Part shown: piece after piece, positions 20,405 to 45,675 of the stretch | How positions within the stretch are numbered: the stretch's first letter is position 1 | Layout: each line of letters begins with the position of its first letter | Source of the DNA: Pleodorina starrii | Lineage: Eukaryota > Chlorophyta > Chlorophyceae > Chlamydomonadales > Volvocaceae | Assembly: GCA_030267565.1 (NCBI GenBank) | Contig: BRXU01000003.1 | Coordinates: forward strand, 2,960,001 to 3,024,000 | Reading direction: 5' to 3' | Length of the DNA stretch: 64,000 nt | Notes under the pieces: model-generated | What the model was told of the DNA's origin: nothing | What the model saw: only the letters and a program-made list of their open reading frames with translations | Databases searched by the model: none | Made by a program: the position numbers and the translations under genes

Positions 20405-22135
20405 CGGTCTGCACCTGCGTGGTCAGTGTGTGAGAGTGTGTGTGAGAGTGTGTGATTGTTTAGGTGTGTGAGTGAGTGTGTGCATGAGTGTGTGAGTGTG
20501 AGTGTGTGAGTGTGAGTGTGGGAGTGTGTGTGAGTGATTTAGTATGAGTGTGTGAGAGTAAGTGAGAGTGTGAGTGAGTGTATGTGTTTGTGAGTGTGAG
20601 TGTGTGCGTGTGAGTGTGTGCGTGTGAAAGTGTATGTTAGTGTGTGACGTTACAGACCGGGCCCTTACGCTGGCCAGGGGCTGCTAACCCAGCCCCGACG
20701 GAACGACCGCCTAAGCACTCTCCCCCTTGCGGTGGGAGAAGGGCGTGAGGGGCCGCTACCCCCTCCTGCTCGACGCAGAGCTGGCTGCGTCGTACACCCC
20801 ATATACGGGTGTACGGTGCAGCGGCTCCCCAAAGGCTTGAGCTCACAGCCTGCCTTATACGGCAGCTGGGCCCTTCGTCCTTCGTGCTGGGCCCTTCGTG
20901 CGTGTGTGTGCGAGTGGGTGTGTGTTCGTGTGTGCGAGTGGGTGTGACTGCTTGTAAGTGCGTGTGAATGCGTGAGTGCGGGTGAGTGCGTGTGAGTGCA
21001 TGTGAGTGCGTGTGAGTGTGTGCGAGTGCGTGTGAGTGCGTGCGTGTGAGTGCATGTGAGAGCGTGTGAGAGCGTGTTAGTGCGTGTGAGTGCGTGTTAG
21101 TATGTGGAGTGCGTGTGAGTGCGTTTGACTGCGTGTGAGTACGTGTGAGTGCGTTAGACTGCGTGTGAATGCGTGTGAGTGCGGGTGACTGCATGTGAGT
21201 GCGTGTGAGTGCGTGTGAGAGTGTGCGAGTGCGTGTGCATGCGTGAGAGGGTGTGTGCGTGCGTGAGAGAGTGTGTGAGTGTGTGAGAGAGTGTGTGAGT
21301 ACGTGTGAGCGCGTGTGAGTACGTGTGAGTGCGTGTGAGTGCATGTGAGTGCGTGTGAGTGCGTGTAAGTACGTGTGAGTGCGTGTGAGTGTGTGTGAGT
21401 GCGTGCGAGTGCGTGTGAGTGCATGTGAGTGCGTGTGAGTGCATGTGAGTGCGTGTGAGTGCGTGTGAGTGCGTGTGAGTGCGTGTGGGTGCGTGTGAGC
21501 GCGTGTGAGTGCGTGCAAGTGTGCGTGTGTGTGCGATTGGGTGTGTGTGCGTGTGTGCGAGTGGGTGTGACTGCATGTGAGTGCGTGTGAGCGCATGTGA
21601 GTGCGTGTGAGTGCGTGCGAGTGTGTGTGAGCATGTAAGTGCGTGTGAGTGCGTGTGAGTGTGTGTGTGTGAGTGCATGCGAGTGCGTGTGAGTGCGTGT
21701 GACTGCGTGAGAGTGCGTGTGACTGCGTGAGAGTGCGTGTGAGTGCGTGTGAGTGCATGTGAGTGCATGCGAGTGCGTGTGAGTGCATGTGAGTGGGTGC
21801 GACTGCATGTGACAGCGTGTGAGCGCATGTCAGTGCGTGTGAATACGTGCGAGTGCGTGTGAGTGCGTGTGAGTGCATGTGAGTGCGTGTGAGTGCGTGT
21901 GAGTGCGTGTGAGTGCGTGTGAGTGTGCGTGTGTAGGTGAGTGGGTGCGTGTGTAGGTGAGTGAGTGCGTACAAGTGCGTGTGAGAGCGTGTACGTGCGT
22001 GTGAGTGCATGTTAGTACGTGGAGTGTGTGTGAGTGTGTGTAAGTGCATGCGAGTGCGTGTGACTGCGTGAGAGTGCGTCCGACTGCGTGTGAGTGCGTG
22101 TGGGTTAGTGAGTGTGTGTGTGGGGGGGGGGGAAG
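20405..22135 (+). repeat. GTGAGTGC-type simple array
   Basis: About 1.7 kb of imperfect GTGTGAGTGC/GTGTGAGTGT decamers and octamers, interrupted at about 20644-20905 by a ~260-bp non-repeat island. The minus strand reads as His/Thr/Ser-rich open frames because the period keeps frames open. These are not genes. A second stretch lies at 22617-22855. Confidence 0.9.
20644..20905. other. Non-repeat island inside the GT array
   Basis: A ~260-bp insert with GGGCCCTT near both edges (GGGCCCTTACGC on the left, GGGCCCTTCGT twice on the right). It may be a small insertion or remnant. No target duplication or coding capacity was found. Confidence 0.35.
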
Positions 22136-22184
22136 TGTGTGACTGTCGCTCCGTACGCTCGACCCACCCGGCAAAGTCATACTC

Positions 22185-22980
22185 GCGCCAAGTTTCCGAC
22201 TCGGAGGAGCATGCACGGCTGTGCAAAGTGGGCGGCAAATGCCCATGGCAAGTCGATTATGCATCGCGCGCAGGCAGAAGGCCCCCAAAATAAGCCGTTC
22301 ATGAGACTGTTCTATAGGCATCATATGACGTGAAATTCTGGGTGGGAAAGAGGCGTGCTTGCAAAACCCTGGACTCGCGCGACCCTGGACCCGACTCGTG
22401 CGAAGCAAATAACCGCGACCTAAGAACAACAGAATTGTAAAGCAAAGAGCATAAAGAATGAAAGGATGCAAATTACGAGCCGGAAAGCAAGCGGGTGGGA
22501 AAAGTGTACAACAACCGGGAAGACATAGTTCTGCACCTGGTGCGCTCTGGGCTTTGGCAGCCGGAAATTTTCAGGAGATTGCATGCGCTAGTGTTAGCGC
22601 CAATTTTCCGAGTCACAGTGTGAGTGTGCGTGAGTGTGCGTGTGTAGGTGAGTGGGTGCATGTGAGTGCGTGTGAGTGCGTGTGAGTGCGTGTGAGAGCG
22701 TGTAAGTGCGTGTGAGTGCGTGTTAGTACGTGAAGTGTGTGTGAGTGTGTGTGAGTGCGTGTGAGTGCATGTGAGTGCATGTGAGTGCGTGTAAGTGCAT
22801 GTGAGTGTGTGTGGGTGTGAGTGTGTGTGTGTGTGGGGGGGGGGGAAGTGTGTGATGTCGCTCCGTACGCTCGGCCCACCCGGCCAAATCGTACTCGCTC
22901 TGACACTCCTCCTTCTTCACAAAAAAATTGCTCCGGGCAATGAAGCGAAGCTTCATGGGTCATGTCTCATCGCATATTAC
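22185..22980 (+). repeat. Further 421-bp-unit fragments and a second GT array
   Basis: 22185-22539 and 22540-22616 are diverged pieces of the 421-bp unit, 22617-22855 is GTGAGTGC-type array, and 22860-22905 repeats the GTACGCTCG(A/G)CCCACCCGG phrase seen at 22153. The order (unit, GT array, phrase) mirrors 20139-22185. Confidence 0.7.
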
Positions 22981-23279
22981 ATTCTGTATTGCAGGATATG
23001 CATCCGTACGCATGTTCATGCATGTTTTATTTTGTGTTAGTTTCCGCTGATCGCGGCCGAAGTCGCATCAACGTCTCCGCGCCTGGAAATCATCGCAATC
23101 GCTGTCAAAATTTTAATCATGGAATTGTGACATGGCGGCGCGATGTGAATCGTATTGCTATTGTGAAGTAGAATTGCTCGGCTCCGAAACCCCGACGCGT
23201 AAAGTGCGTAAATTGTTTTTGCGTATATCGCATATAGATATATCATAGAAATCATTGATGTGCGATATCATAGCGTTAG

Positions 23280-24765
23280 GCTTGTCAAAGTTAGTCGCCT
23301 TGCGATTTGCGAGGAAAATGCGATCGTGCGCTCGCGCTACTTAGGATGCTGCATAGCATAGCGTAGCGTTGCATAGCGTTGCGTAGCGGATCGTAACGAA
23401 GCATAGCGGAGCGTATCGCGGAGCATAGCGTCGCGTCGTGTAGTCGGCGAATAAAGTCGTGCACGACTGCGCAGCGCTCCGCTACGTTCTGCTGCGCTTC
23501 GCTGCGCTGTCGCTCGCTCGCTCGCTCGGTTTCATCGCTTTAACGCAAGTCGAAGATTACAGACGCGCACGCTCTGCTGCGCTCGGCTCAAAGTTAGTTG
23601 CCGCTCGTCGCGGCTCGTCGCTGCTCGCGTCGTCGCCGCTCGTTATTCGTTGCCGCTCGCCGTCACTCACCGCCGCTCACCGCCGCGTGGCGTAGCGTAG
23701 CGTAGTGTAGCGCAGCATCGCGTCGCGTACCATAGTGTAGTGCAGCGTGAACGATCGTAAATCGCACGTCACATTTCAACGTGCACGATTGAAGTCGTGC
23801 ACGAACCTTCCCACGGAGCAAAGTGTAGTGTAGCGTCGTGTCGCGTCGCGTCGCGTCGCATCGCGTCACGTCGCGTAATGCAGCGCAGCATGCACGATCG
23901 CATTGCAATGCTACGCAACGCAACACGACGTCGCGTCGTCGCGTCATGTAGCCTAGCATAGCGTAGCGTAGCATAGCGTTGCGTAGCGGATCGTAATGGA
24001 GCGTAGCGGAGCATAGTGCGGAGCATCACGGAGCGTAGCACACCGTCGCATTGCGTCATGTAACGTAGTGTAGCGTCGCGTTGCGTCGTGTCGCATCGCG
24101 TCGTGTTATGTCGCGTCGCGTCATGTTGGGTCACGTCGCGTCGTGTCGCGTTACGTCGCGTCGTGTCACGTCACGTCGCGTCGCGTCGCGTCGCATCGCA
24201 TCGCGTAGTGCAGCGCAGCATGCACGACGCAACGCAACACGACGCAACACGACGTCGTGTAGTCGCGTCATGTAGCCTAGCGTAGCGTACGATAGCATAG
24301 CGTTGTGTAGCGGATCGTAATGGAGCGTAGCGGAGCGTACTGTGGAGCATCACGTCACGTCGCGTCATGTAACGTAGTGTAGCGTCGCGTCGCGTCGCGT
24401 CGCATCCCGTCGTGTCATGTCGCGTCGCGTCGTGTCGCATCACGTCACGTTGCGTCGCGTCGTGTCACATCACGTCGCGTCGTGTCGCGGCACGTCGCGT
24501 CGCGTCGTGTCGTGTAGTGTGCAGCATGCACGATCGCATTGCAATGCTACACAACGAAACACAACGTCGCGTCGTCGCGTCATGTAGCCTAGTGTAGCGT
24601 AGCGTAGCATAGCATTGCGTAGCGGATCGTAATGGAGCGTAGCGGAGCGTAGCGTGGAGCATCGTGGACCGTAGCATAGCATCGCGTAGCGTAGCGTCAC
24701 GTCGTGTCACGTCGCGTCGCGCCGCGTCGCGTCGCGTCGCGTCGCGTCGCGTCCGCATCCGCAAG
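23280..24765. repeat. GTCGC/GTAGC satellite with ~310-330-bp higher-order units
   Basis: Dense pentamer variants of GTCGC, GTAGC and CATAGC. A higher-order unit is visible: the phrase CAGCATGCACGA recurs at about 23888, 24217 and 24523, each followed by CATGTAGCCTAG and then a GTAGCGGATCGTAATGGAGC block. Open frames on both strands are artefacts of the pentamer period. It ends abruptly at about 24765, the right border of the repeat compartment. Confidence 0.8.
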
Positions 24766-24769
24766 GGGC

Positions 24770-25985
24770 GCTACGGCAGCCCGCGGCCCACAGGGCGCGC
24801 GCTTGTGTGCCCGTGGGACGTGGGACGGTAGGTGGACGGTGGAAGTAATTGGACAAGTTCAGACTTTCGGCCAACGGAAAGTCTGCATAAGTAATAGATT
24901 ACATTCTTTATTGCACGGTAAATTTATTATTGGAACCCAACCTCGTATGAGTAAAAGCCAGTTTGGCAGTCTCCATGGACCGAGGCCGAGGTCAAACCAA
25001 CACCTCTCGGCCTATAATTACTTCCAGAAGATTCATCGTTCCTTACAGTGGAATTCTGACATGACGGCGTGAAAAGAATCTTCGTTTCGGCAAGCAACCA
25101 ACTATGTTTGCATTGCGAACATACATTCTTCCCGCGACCACACCACAGCAGCTCTGCTTGCCGGTCCGACCGACTTGAAGCACATTTCTATTACAAAGGT
25201 TGCAAGGAGCAAACCATGAGGGGCAAACTGTTGGTTGTTGGACGCCAAGCCGCCAATGCACGCACGATGCGGCGCTCTTCTGCGGGCCGCCCGACAAGTC
25301 CAGTCGGCAACCTAGGGGGCTTCTACAGTCCTGTCCTAATGTTAATGTTGTCAAGCCTGCTCTACCATACGGCGGATACTTCGGTAGCGAAGCCTGTGCA
25401 CTCTCGTCGGCAACTGCACGTCGTCGCGACCCTCGCAAACAGTTCCGCTGTCCTTCTATTGGCAAGTCAGCCTGCGTGATATGTGAATGATACACTCCAC
25501 GTCTACTGTCATGTTCCTTAAGCCAATGCGCTCGCGGGAAGAGTTGCACTGTGCCGAGACGGAGCGCGATGCTGAACATGGGGTGGATTGCTCAAGCCGC
25601 AGGCATTTCGGATATAAAGCTCTGGCTGCCTATCAGCAGGACTGTTAGGACACTCTCACACTTGACGCCCTCGCCGCTCGCTTTGGAAATGATGCCGTAT
25701 TTCGATCGATGCGCTCATGCACCCGGCGGAATGACGTGATTCGTGCGGCGCCGGCAGGCCTTGCTGACGACTCCGCAAGCAGGCATTTCGGGGATAAAGC
25801 TCTGGCTATATATCAGCAGGACTGTCCACACTTTCGCCCTAGCACTCAACTTAACCCGTACGGATTGAACGGGGCCCCGCCCTTTTTCCGGCTTCAAGGA
25901 AGCCGACACCAACCCCTTGTCTTCGCTGACTTCGTGCAGCATGCACACCAATTGCCGTCCCAAGCTAGCAGAGAGGTGCATATCT
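24770..25985 (+). pseudogene. Degraded coding-like region with a 180-bp in-frame duplication
   Basis: No gene recognised, but the sequence is unlike the satellites. A plus frame ends ...GKSACVICE and stop at about 25481. Another plus frame (about 25511-26011) has one internal TAG and contains a 60-codon repeat: RHFGYKALAAYQQDC at 25601 and RHFGDKALAIYQQDC at 25781, exactly 180 bp apart. Between them is a well-formed stretch (DALAARFGNDAVF). This suggests a decayed gene, perhaps from a transposon, with a repeated domain. The function is unknown. Confidence 0.35.
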
Positions 25986-26049
25986 ATCTCTTAGCTGTGT
26001 CAAGCGTGTAGTGGCCGCAAACGCCTTAAACGCCCCTATGTGCATCTGT

Positions 26050-26360
26050 TACAGCAGTGTGGGGGGCATTCTGGGCAGGGTGAAGGCACCGCCCTCCTAT
26101 TGTTTAACAGCCACGAATTTGTTCGCTTAGAGCACCATCCACCACCGTCACACTGTCCAACGCCATACGAACTGTTCCTGCCAGCTAGGGCACCACCTCA
26201 TCCGTTCAGCGATTGCCACCAATCAACCCTGTCATCTGCACAATTAGCTGGGGCCCAACTCCATAATCTCGCCGCTCCCGATAATGTCGGGGTCTCCCCG
26301 GGAATCAAACCCAGGACATTACACCGTAAGCCGGTAGTGTCACTCCAAACCAGAAGCATA
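26050..26360 (-). mobile_element. tRNA-derived SINE, minus copy
   Basis: The minus strand contains a Pol III B-box-like GGTTTGATTCC (about 26300-26312) preceded by a tRNA-like head, and a body shared with the plus copy at 32489-32876 (CCGACATTATCGGGAGCGGC, GTTGGACAGTGTGA, GGTGGATGGTGCTCTAAGCG). It lacks an ~80-bp part of the other copy and its (AACAT)n tail is short. It lies 3' of the NEK10 stop codon. tRNA-derived SINEs are known in Chlamydomonas. Confidence 0.7.
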
Positions 26361-26652
26361 TGTAACCTAGTCATTCTTGACCAGTCTTGACTTGTCTTGA
26401 CTTGTCTTTCCGCCCTGAGATCAACGGCGCGCTCGCACACTTGGTTCCTTTCGAAATGCCTCACGCACACTCTTCTTTTGCCGCACGGCTACCTCCCACT
26501 GTCCTACCCCGCAACACTATTGCAGCACGACGGGCCTGTCTTGCAGCCCCCGCTCACCCCTCGCAGTCCAGGCCCGTCTCCCCACATGTACCTGGCCTGT
26601 ACCTAAACGTCGACACTGAGTGAAGTCGCCACCTAACGCATCATCCGATACG

Positions 26653-41776
<15,124 letters not shown>

Positions 41777-42413
41777 TTAGCTCACACTCTAGCTGGGGAG
41801 CGCACTGCTACCCTAGGTTATAGTCGATCGAGTCCGTGACCATATCCGTCCCGTTTCCATCTACTCCCATAAACGCAACGCAGGACGCGTCTCAGCGGGT
41901 GAGGCCATCTCGGGTGTGCACATTCCGCTGTTCAGCGTAGCCATCTAACTGCAAGTTGCTCGCTTTGCCTGCTCGATGCATATGTGCAAAAGGCATGAGA
42001 GAATGTAACCTGAGCTACGACGGGAGTGACACTCCCTCTTCACTCTTAACTGCTTGAAAGTGGACTGTGTTATCATAAAGAAGCATTCGCCTTCAGATTA
42101 TGAATGTGGTATATGAACTGAGGAAACCATAATATATCTTGCTTCTATGTTTACTTGAGACCCGCCTTCCTCAAGACGATGTGTTACGGGTACATTATGG
42201 GACGACAGTTTTCCTTGCCAAGTTGCCGGGACATGGCTACAAAGGTTTCTTTTAGGAGAAGATTCAGGAAGCAACTGTCTGTATTTGCAAATCAGAACGC
42301 GCTCATAGACGTTAGCCCTTCACAATTTTAACTGCCTCTCCGTTGTTTTCCCAAAGCGGTTCTATTGAAGCTAAGCATTTTTCCTAAAGGACCGCAGCAC
42401 AGCTGCCCCCGCC
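41777..42413. promoter_or_regulatory. Divergent promoter region between NEK10 and the 42414 gene
   Basis: 637 bp, AT-richer than its surroundings, separating two divergently transcribed start codons. It should hold both promoters and 5' UTRs. No clear TATA box or named motif can be assigned from sequence alone. Confidence 0.4.
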
Positions 42414-44783
42414 ATGAAGCCTGCGAGGCCCGTTGCGGAGGATGTGGCGGCCGACGGAGACGTGGTGATTGTGCCATCCGGCGAGGCGCTGCGCGTTGCT
42501 TCGGGATGGCTAGGCATGAGCGCGGAAGAAGCTCTTAAGGAAGCAGGGCCCGAAGTGACGGCTCAGGCAGCAGTGCCAGCCAAGAGGCCGCAATTGTGGG
42601 TAATGAAATGATATTGGTCGACCCGATTTGTTCCACGTTAATTACAGGGCATTATTATTGTTGCGGCGCGGGAGAAAAATGGAACGGACCAGTGAATTCA
42701 TGTACGGCATCGGAAGGACAACGGCTCAGCTTCTGAGACAGCTGCTGGCCTGGATTGCGCTGGACCGAGCTTGCTTGCATGCAGCGAATGCGCCGAATGC
42801 AGGACAGCTCCGCTGGGTTGTGCCGTGATTTTTTTTCAGCAGGCATCACCCCGCGCCACCGGCCTTCCCGACAGCGCTCCTCCCTTCCCGCATCCGTTCA
42901 CACGCCTCTGTTCCCTTCTTGGCCCGCTGCAGTTTGGGTCTGGGCGCCAAGTACCTCCCGCATCACAAGGTACAGCGGCACGGCATCCAGGGAAAGGGGA
43001 AACTCCCCCTGAGTTCGCGGCGGCCCCACACACGAAAGGACACGAGGGGCAGGGTTGAAAGCAGGAAACCGGGCCGAGGATGCGACAACGGGATGAAAGG
43101 GAGCGAGCGCAGCAATTCCCATGGATGTAAACCGGCTAGAGGCGGCTGCAGTTGTTCACCTGGAGTTCTGGGGTAATGGGGTGCCGGGCGCCGTTCTATG
43201 GCACGCCTCTACAGCCGCCGTAAGAGCAATGACGGCATGCAGCTGTACGGACCGGTGTGCAGGCCCGCCTAGCACTGCTGGCCCATTCATGCAAGAGCCA
43301 ATGCCCTGACGGCAGATGCCTTTCTTCACATCTATGCAATGGGTGTGGCGCTACCGTGCAGCCGCCACGCCGTGTGGAAGCCCCTCCCGCGTCTAATCCG
43401 TGCTGGCTCCCTTCTCTTTCGGAACGGCGGGGCAGAGGTTGTACCAATGATCCAACGGGCGTCACGGTGTGGCATGAGGCGTTTGGACCAGCGCCTGTGC
43501 CTCTCCCAATCAACTTGGACCCGGCCCGACAACGCAGGTCACCGTATGGTACATTCCCGTTGTGGGTTCCATGTAGGCTGTCGAGACGGCCTCCGCACTG
43601 GACTTCAGACTGCGGAAACGGCTGGAGCGGGGCCTGGCTGCACGACGGATGGCGGAGGAGGACGAGCTTGAGGAAGGGCGCGGAGGGGCGGGGCCGTTGA
43701 CGCGTGCGGCAGCGCCGCCGGGCCGGGGCGGACCCCGGGGGGCGCAGGGGCAGCGAGGCGACCCTAGGGTGAGTGCGGATCTCCGGTCGCGGGCTGGGCA
43801 TGAGCTCTCATGGGCGCACACGGGGGAGTAGCAAGGGAGGGCTGGGACTAGGGGCGGCCCGTCACAGCAGATGGGGTGGAGTTCAATGAGTACGTAGGGG
43901 GCCAGTCCATGAGGGGGGGCTGTGGAGGGGGCCAATGCTCGAGCCGGGAGGGTTTCTGAAACGTGGAGCGCTTGAACACACGCTGTACTGGTAAAATGTC
44001 GCCCTGGGAATCGTTTGGTGTTTGTTGCACCCTGCGAGTCAAATGCCGCATCTGCCTCTACATCAACGGATTTCGATCTGGACGCAAAAAACTGGTCTGC
44101 GCACTTCGGGCCGCCAAGAATTGCTTTAGCTTGTGTATCGATGCACGCGGATTGCGATGGTTTGACACCAGACAGGCATACAAAACCCGGTCCCTATTCG
44201 GCCGACCAATGGATAAAACCCATCCTCGTTAGTCCCCCCACCTCTTGTGCGCACACCTTGGACGGTTCCATGGCCCACCGCCTCCCGTGCGTTGCCCCAG
44301 AAAGTGTCTGTGCGGCGCAGTGTCGGGTTTTGGGGGTATTTTGAGGCCGTTTTGGACAAAGGTTCCACATTGCTTGTGGGGTGAGCTGAGCAGGTCATGC
44401 CATCCCGCCCAAGACTATTTGTGTCTTCCTGCTCCGTGTCCTTACTACCCTCTCCCTCGCATGGCTCTTTTCGCATGAGTGTGTCCTTTTCAACTCCGCA
44501 CGGCCCGCAGTCTGTGGGTGCCAAGCGACCTGCAGGCGGCCCTGGGCTCCAGGGCAGCACCGGGGGGGGTGAGGACGGCCACAACGACGACACGGACAGC
44601 GATGGGGAGGAGCGCAAGGCGACAGCTGTGGCCGGCAAGGCCGCTGCCGCCACGGGTTCCGGGGCGGGCGCAATGCTTGGCAGCAAGGCCGCGAGGGAGG
44701 CGGCGCTGCTGTACGCTCCGGTTGATGGTGGTGGGGTAAAGGGCAGGAAGGGCAAGGGAAGTAAGAAGCTGCGGGCGGCGTGA
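42414..44783 (+). CDS. Small basic protein of unknown function, 5 exons
   Basis: Proposed exons: 42414-42595, 42933-42969, 43479-43537, 43609-43768, 44511-44783. They splice in frame to 236 codons plus TGA. The first, fourth and fifth are well supported. The 37-nt second exon gives LGLGAKYLPHHK after a good acceptor. The third has a weak acceptor and is tentative. The protein has an acidic start (VAEDVAADGDVVIVPSGEAL), a central basic helix (RQRRLRKRLERGLAARR), an Asp/Glu patch (NDDTDSDGEERK) and a Lys/Gly-rich end (KGRKGKGSKKLRAA), suggesting a nuclear or nucleolar protein. I do not recognise the family. It is transcribed away from NEK10. Confidence 0.6.
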
Positions 44784-45675
44784 AGCGCCACGCAAGCTGT
44801 GCTGCAATTTGTGCTGCGTTTTTGATGCGAGATTGTGTCATCGAGGGTGGGGCAAATGGCGCTCGAAACCCATAAACTGCAAGGCGGGCACCTGATGGAG
44901 TGCTGGACAGCAGCCTTGACAGTAATCACCTTTGTGGGACGGAGGCATTGCCCCGGGTTTGGCCGGAAATGCATTCTATCAGCTGATGTGTCGGTTTAAT
45001 TGCTGTTTCGTAAGACACATTTGGGTTTTTTCGACCGGGCTGACATGACCGAACATTTTAAATTATTATGGGACACAGCGCACTATTGTTGCCACTTGAC
45101 AGCCAAGCATGCCGGTCACACTTGCCAGTCGAACGCGCCGGGCACACCCTGGCACACAACGCACAGATGTTACCGCTTAACAGCCGAACCCTGCCGAACG
45201 CGCCGGGCATGTATCGCGGTCTGCTCAACGTTCCTTGGGAGTATCTGTATTTTGTGAGCATCGACGTGATGGTGTGCTAAAACCAAACATCCGAGATGTA
45301 GCGGCCGGTAACTTGTACGCTGGAACAGGGCCCACGGGACTCTTCATCGATCATCGTGTTTTCCCGGATTCATAAAGAGGATTCACCGCATCGACAGCAT
45401 TCAATTCAAGTTTCCTTGGAGCGCCCTCTCCATCGCACAATCGTTCACGATTGCGGCATGGGCTGCAAGTGACCGCACTCCCGTACTGCTTGTGACAGTC
45501 CTTTCATTTCCTAAACCAGCCACCTACCTCTAGTTCATAATTCATATAAAGGTCCATGCTTACCACGTCGATACGACGGCGCCACCTCGCGCCAGCTTTT
45601 TGAAGACCACTCTGGGGGCTTGCTTGTTTTGCTGACCAACCAACGAGCTTACGTTATTGCATAGTAGAAGCCATC
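44784..45675. other. Intergenic region with a diverged ~60-bp duplication
   Basis: No gene supported. 45078-45140 and 45155-45212 resemble each other (GCGCACTATTGTTGCCACTT against ACGCACAGATGTTACCGCTT, both followed by ACAGCC and later CGAACGCGCCGGGCA). The right part should hold the Pumilio promoter. Confidence 0.45.
45545..45550 (+). promoter_or_regulatory. TATA-like box upstream of the Pumilio gene
   Basis: TATAAA in TTCATATAAAGG, 126 bp upstream of the ATG at 45676. Its position and strand fit a core promoter. No start-site data support it. Confidence 0.3.

Noticed and set aside
20405..22240. Long minus-strand His/Thr/Ser-rich open frames (over 500 codons)
   Set aside because: They read straight through the GTGAGTGC simple array. 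Every frame stays open because of the repeat unit, and the composition is that of the repeat.
23459..24765. Arg/Cys-rich short ORFs in the GTCGC region
   Set aside because: They are pentamer-repeat artefacts open on both strands.
24770..25579. Minus-strand 178-codon ORF with Cys pairs (zinc-finger candidate)
   Set aside because: The cysteines do not form a recognised finger spacing, and plus-strand frames in the same DNA look more protein-like.
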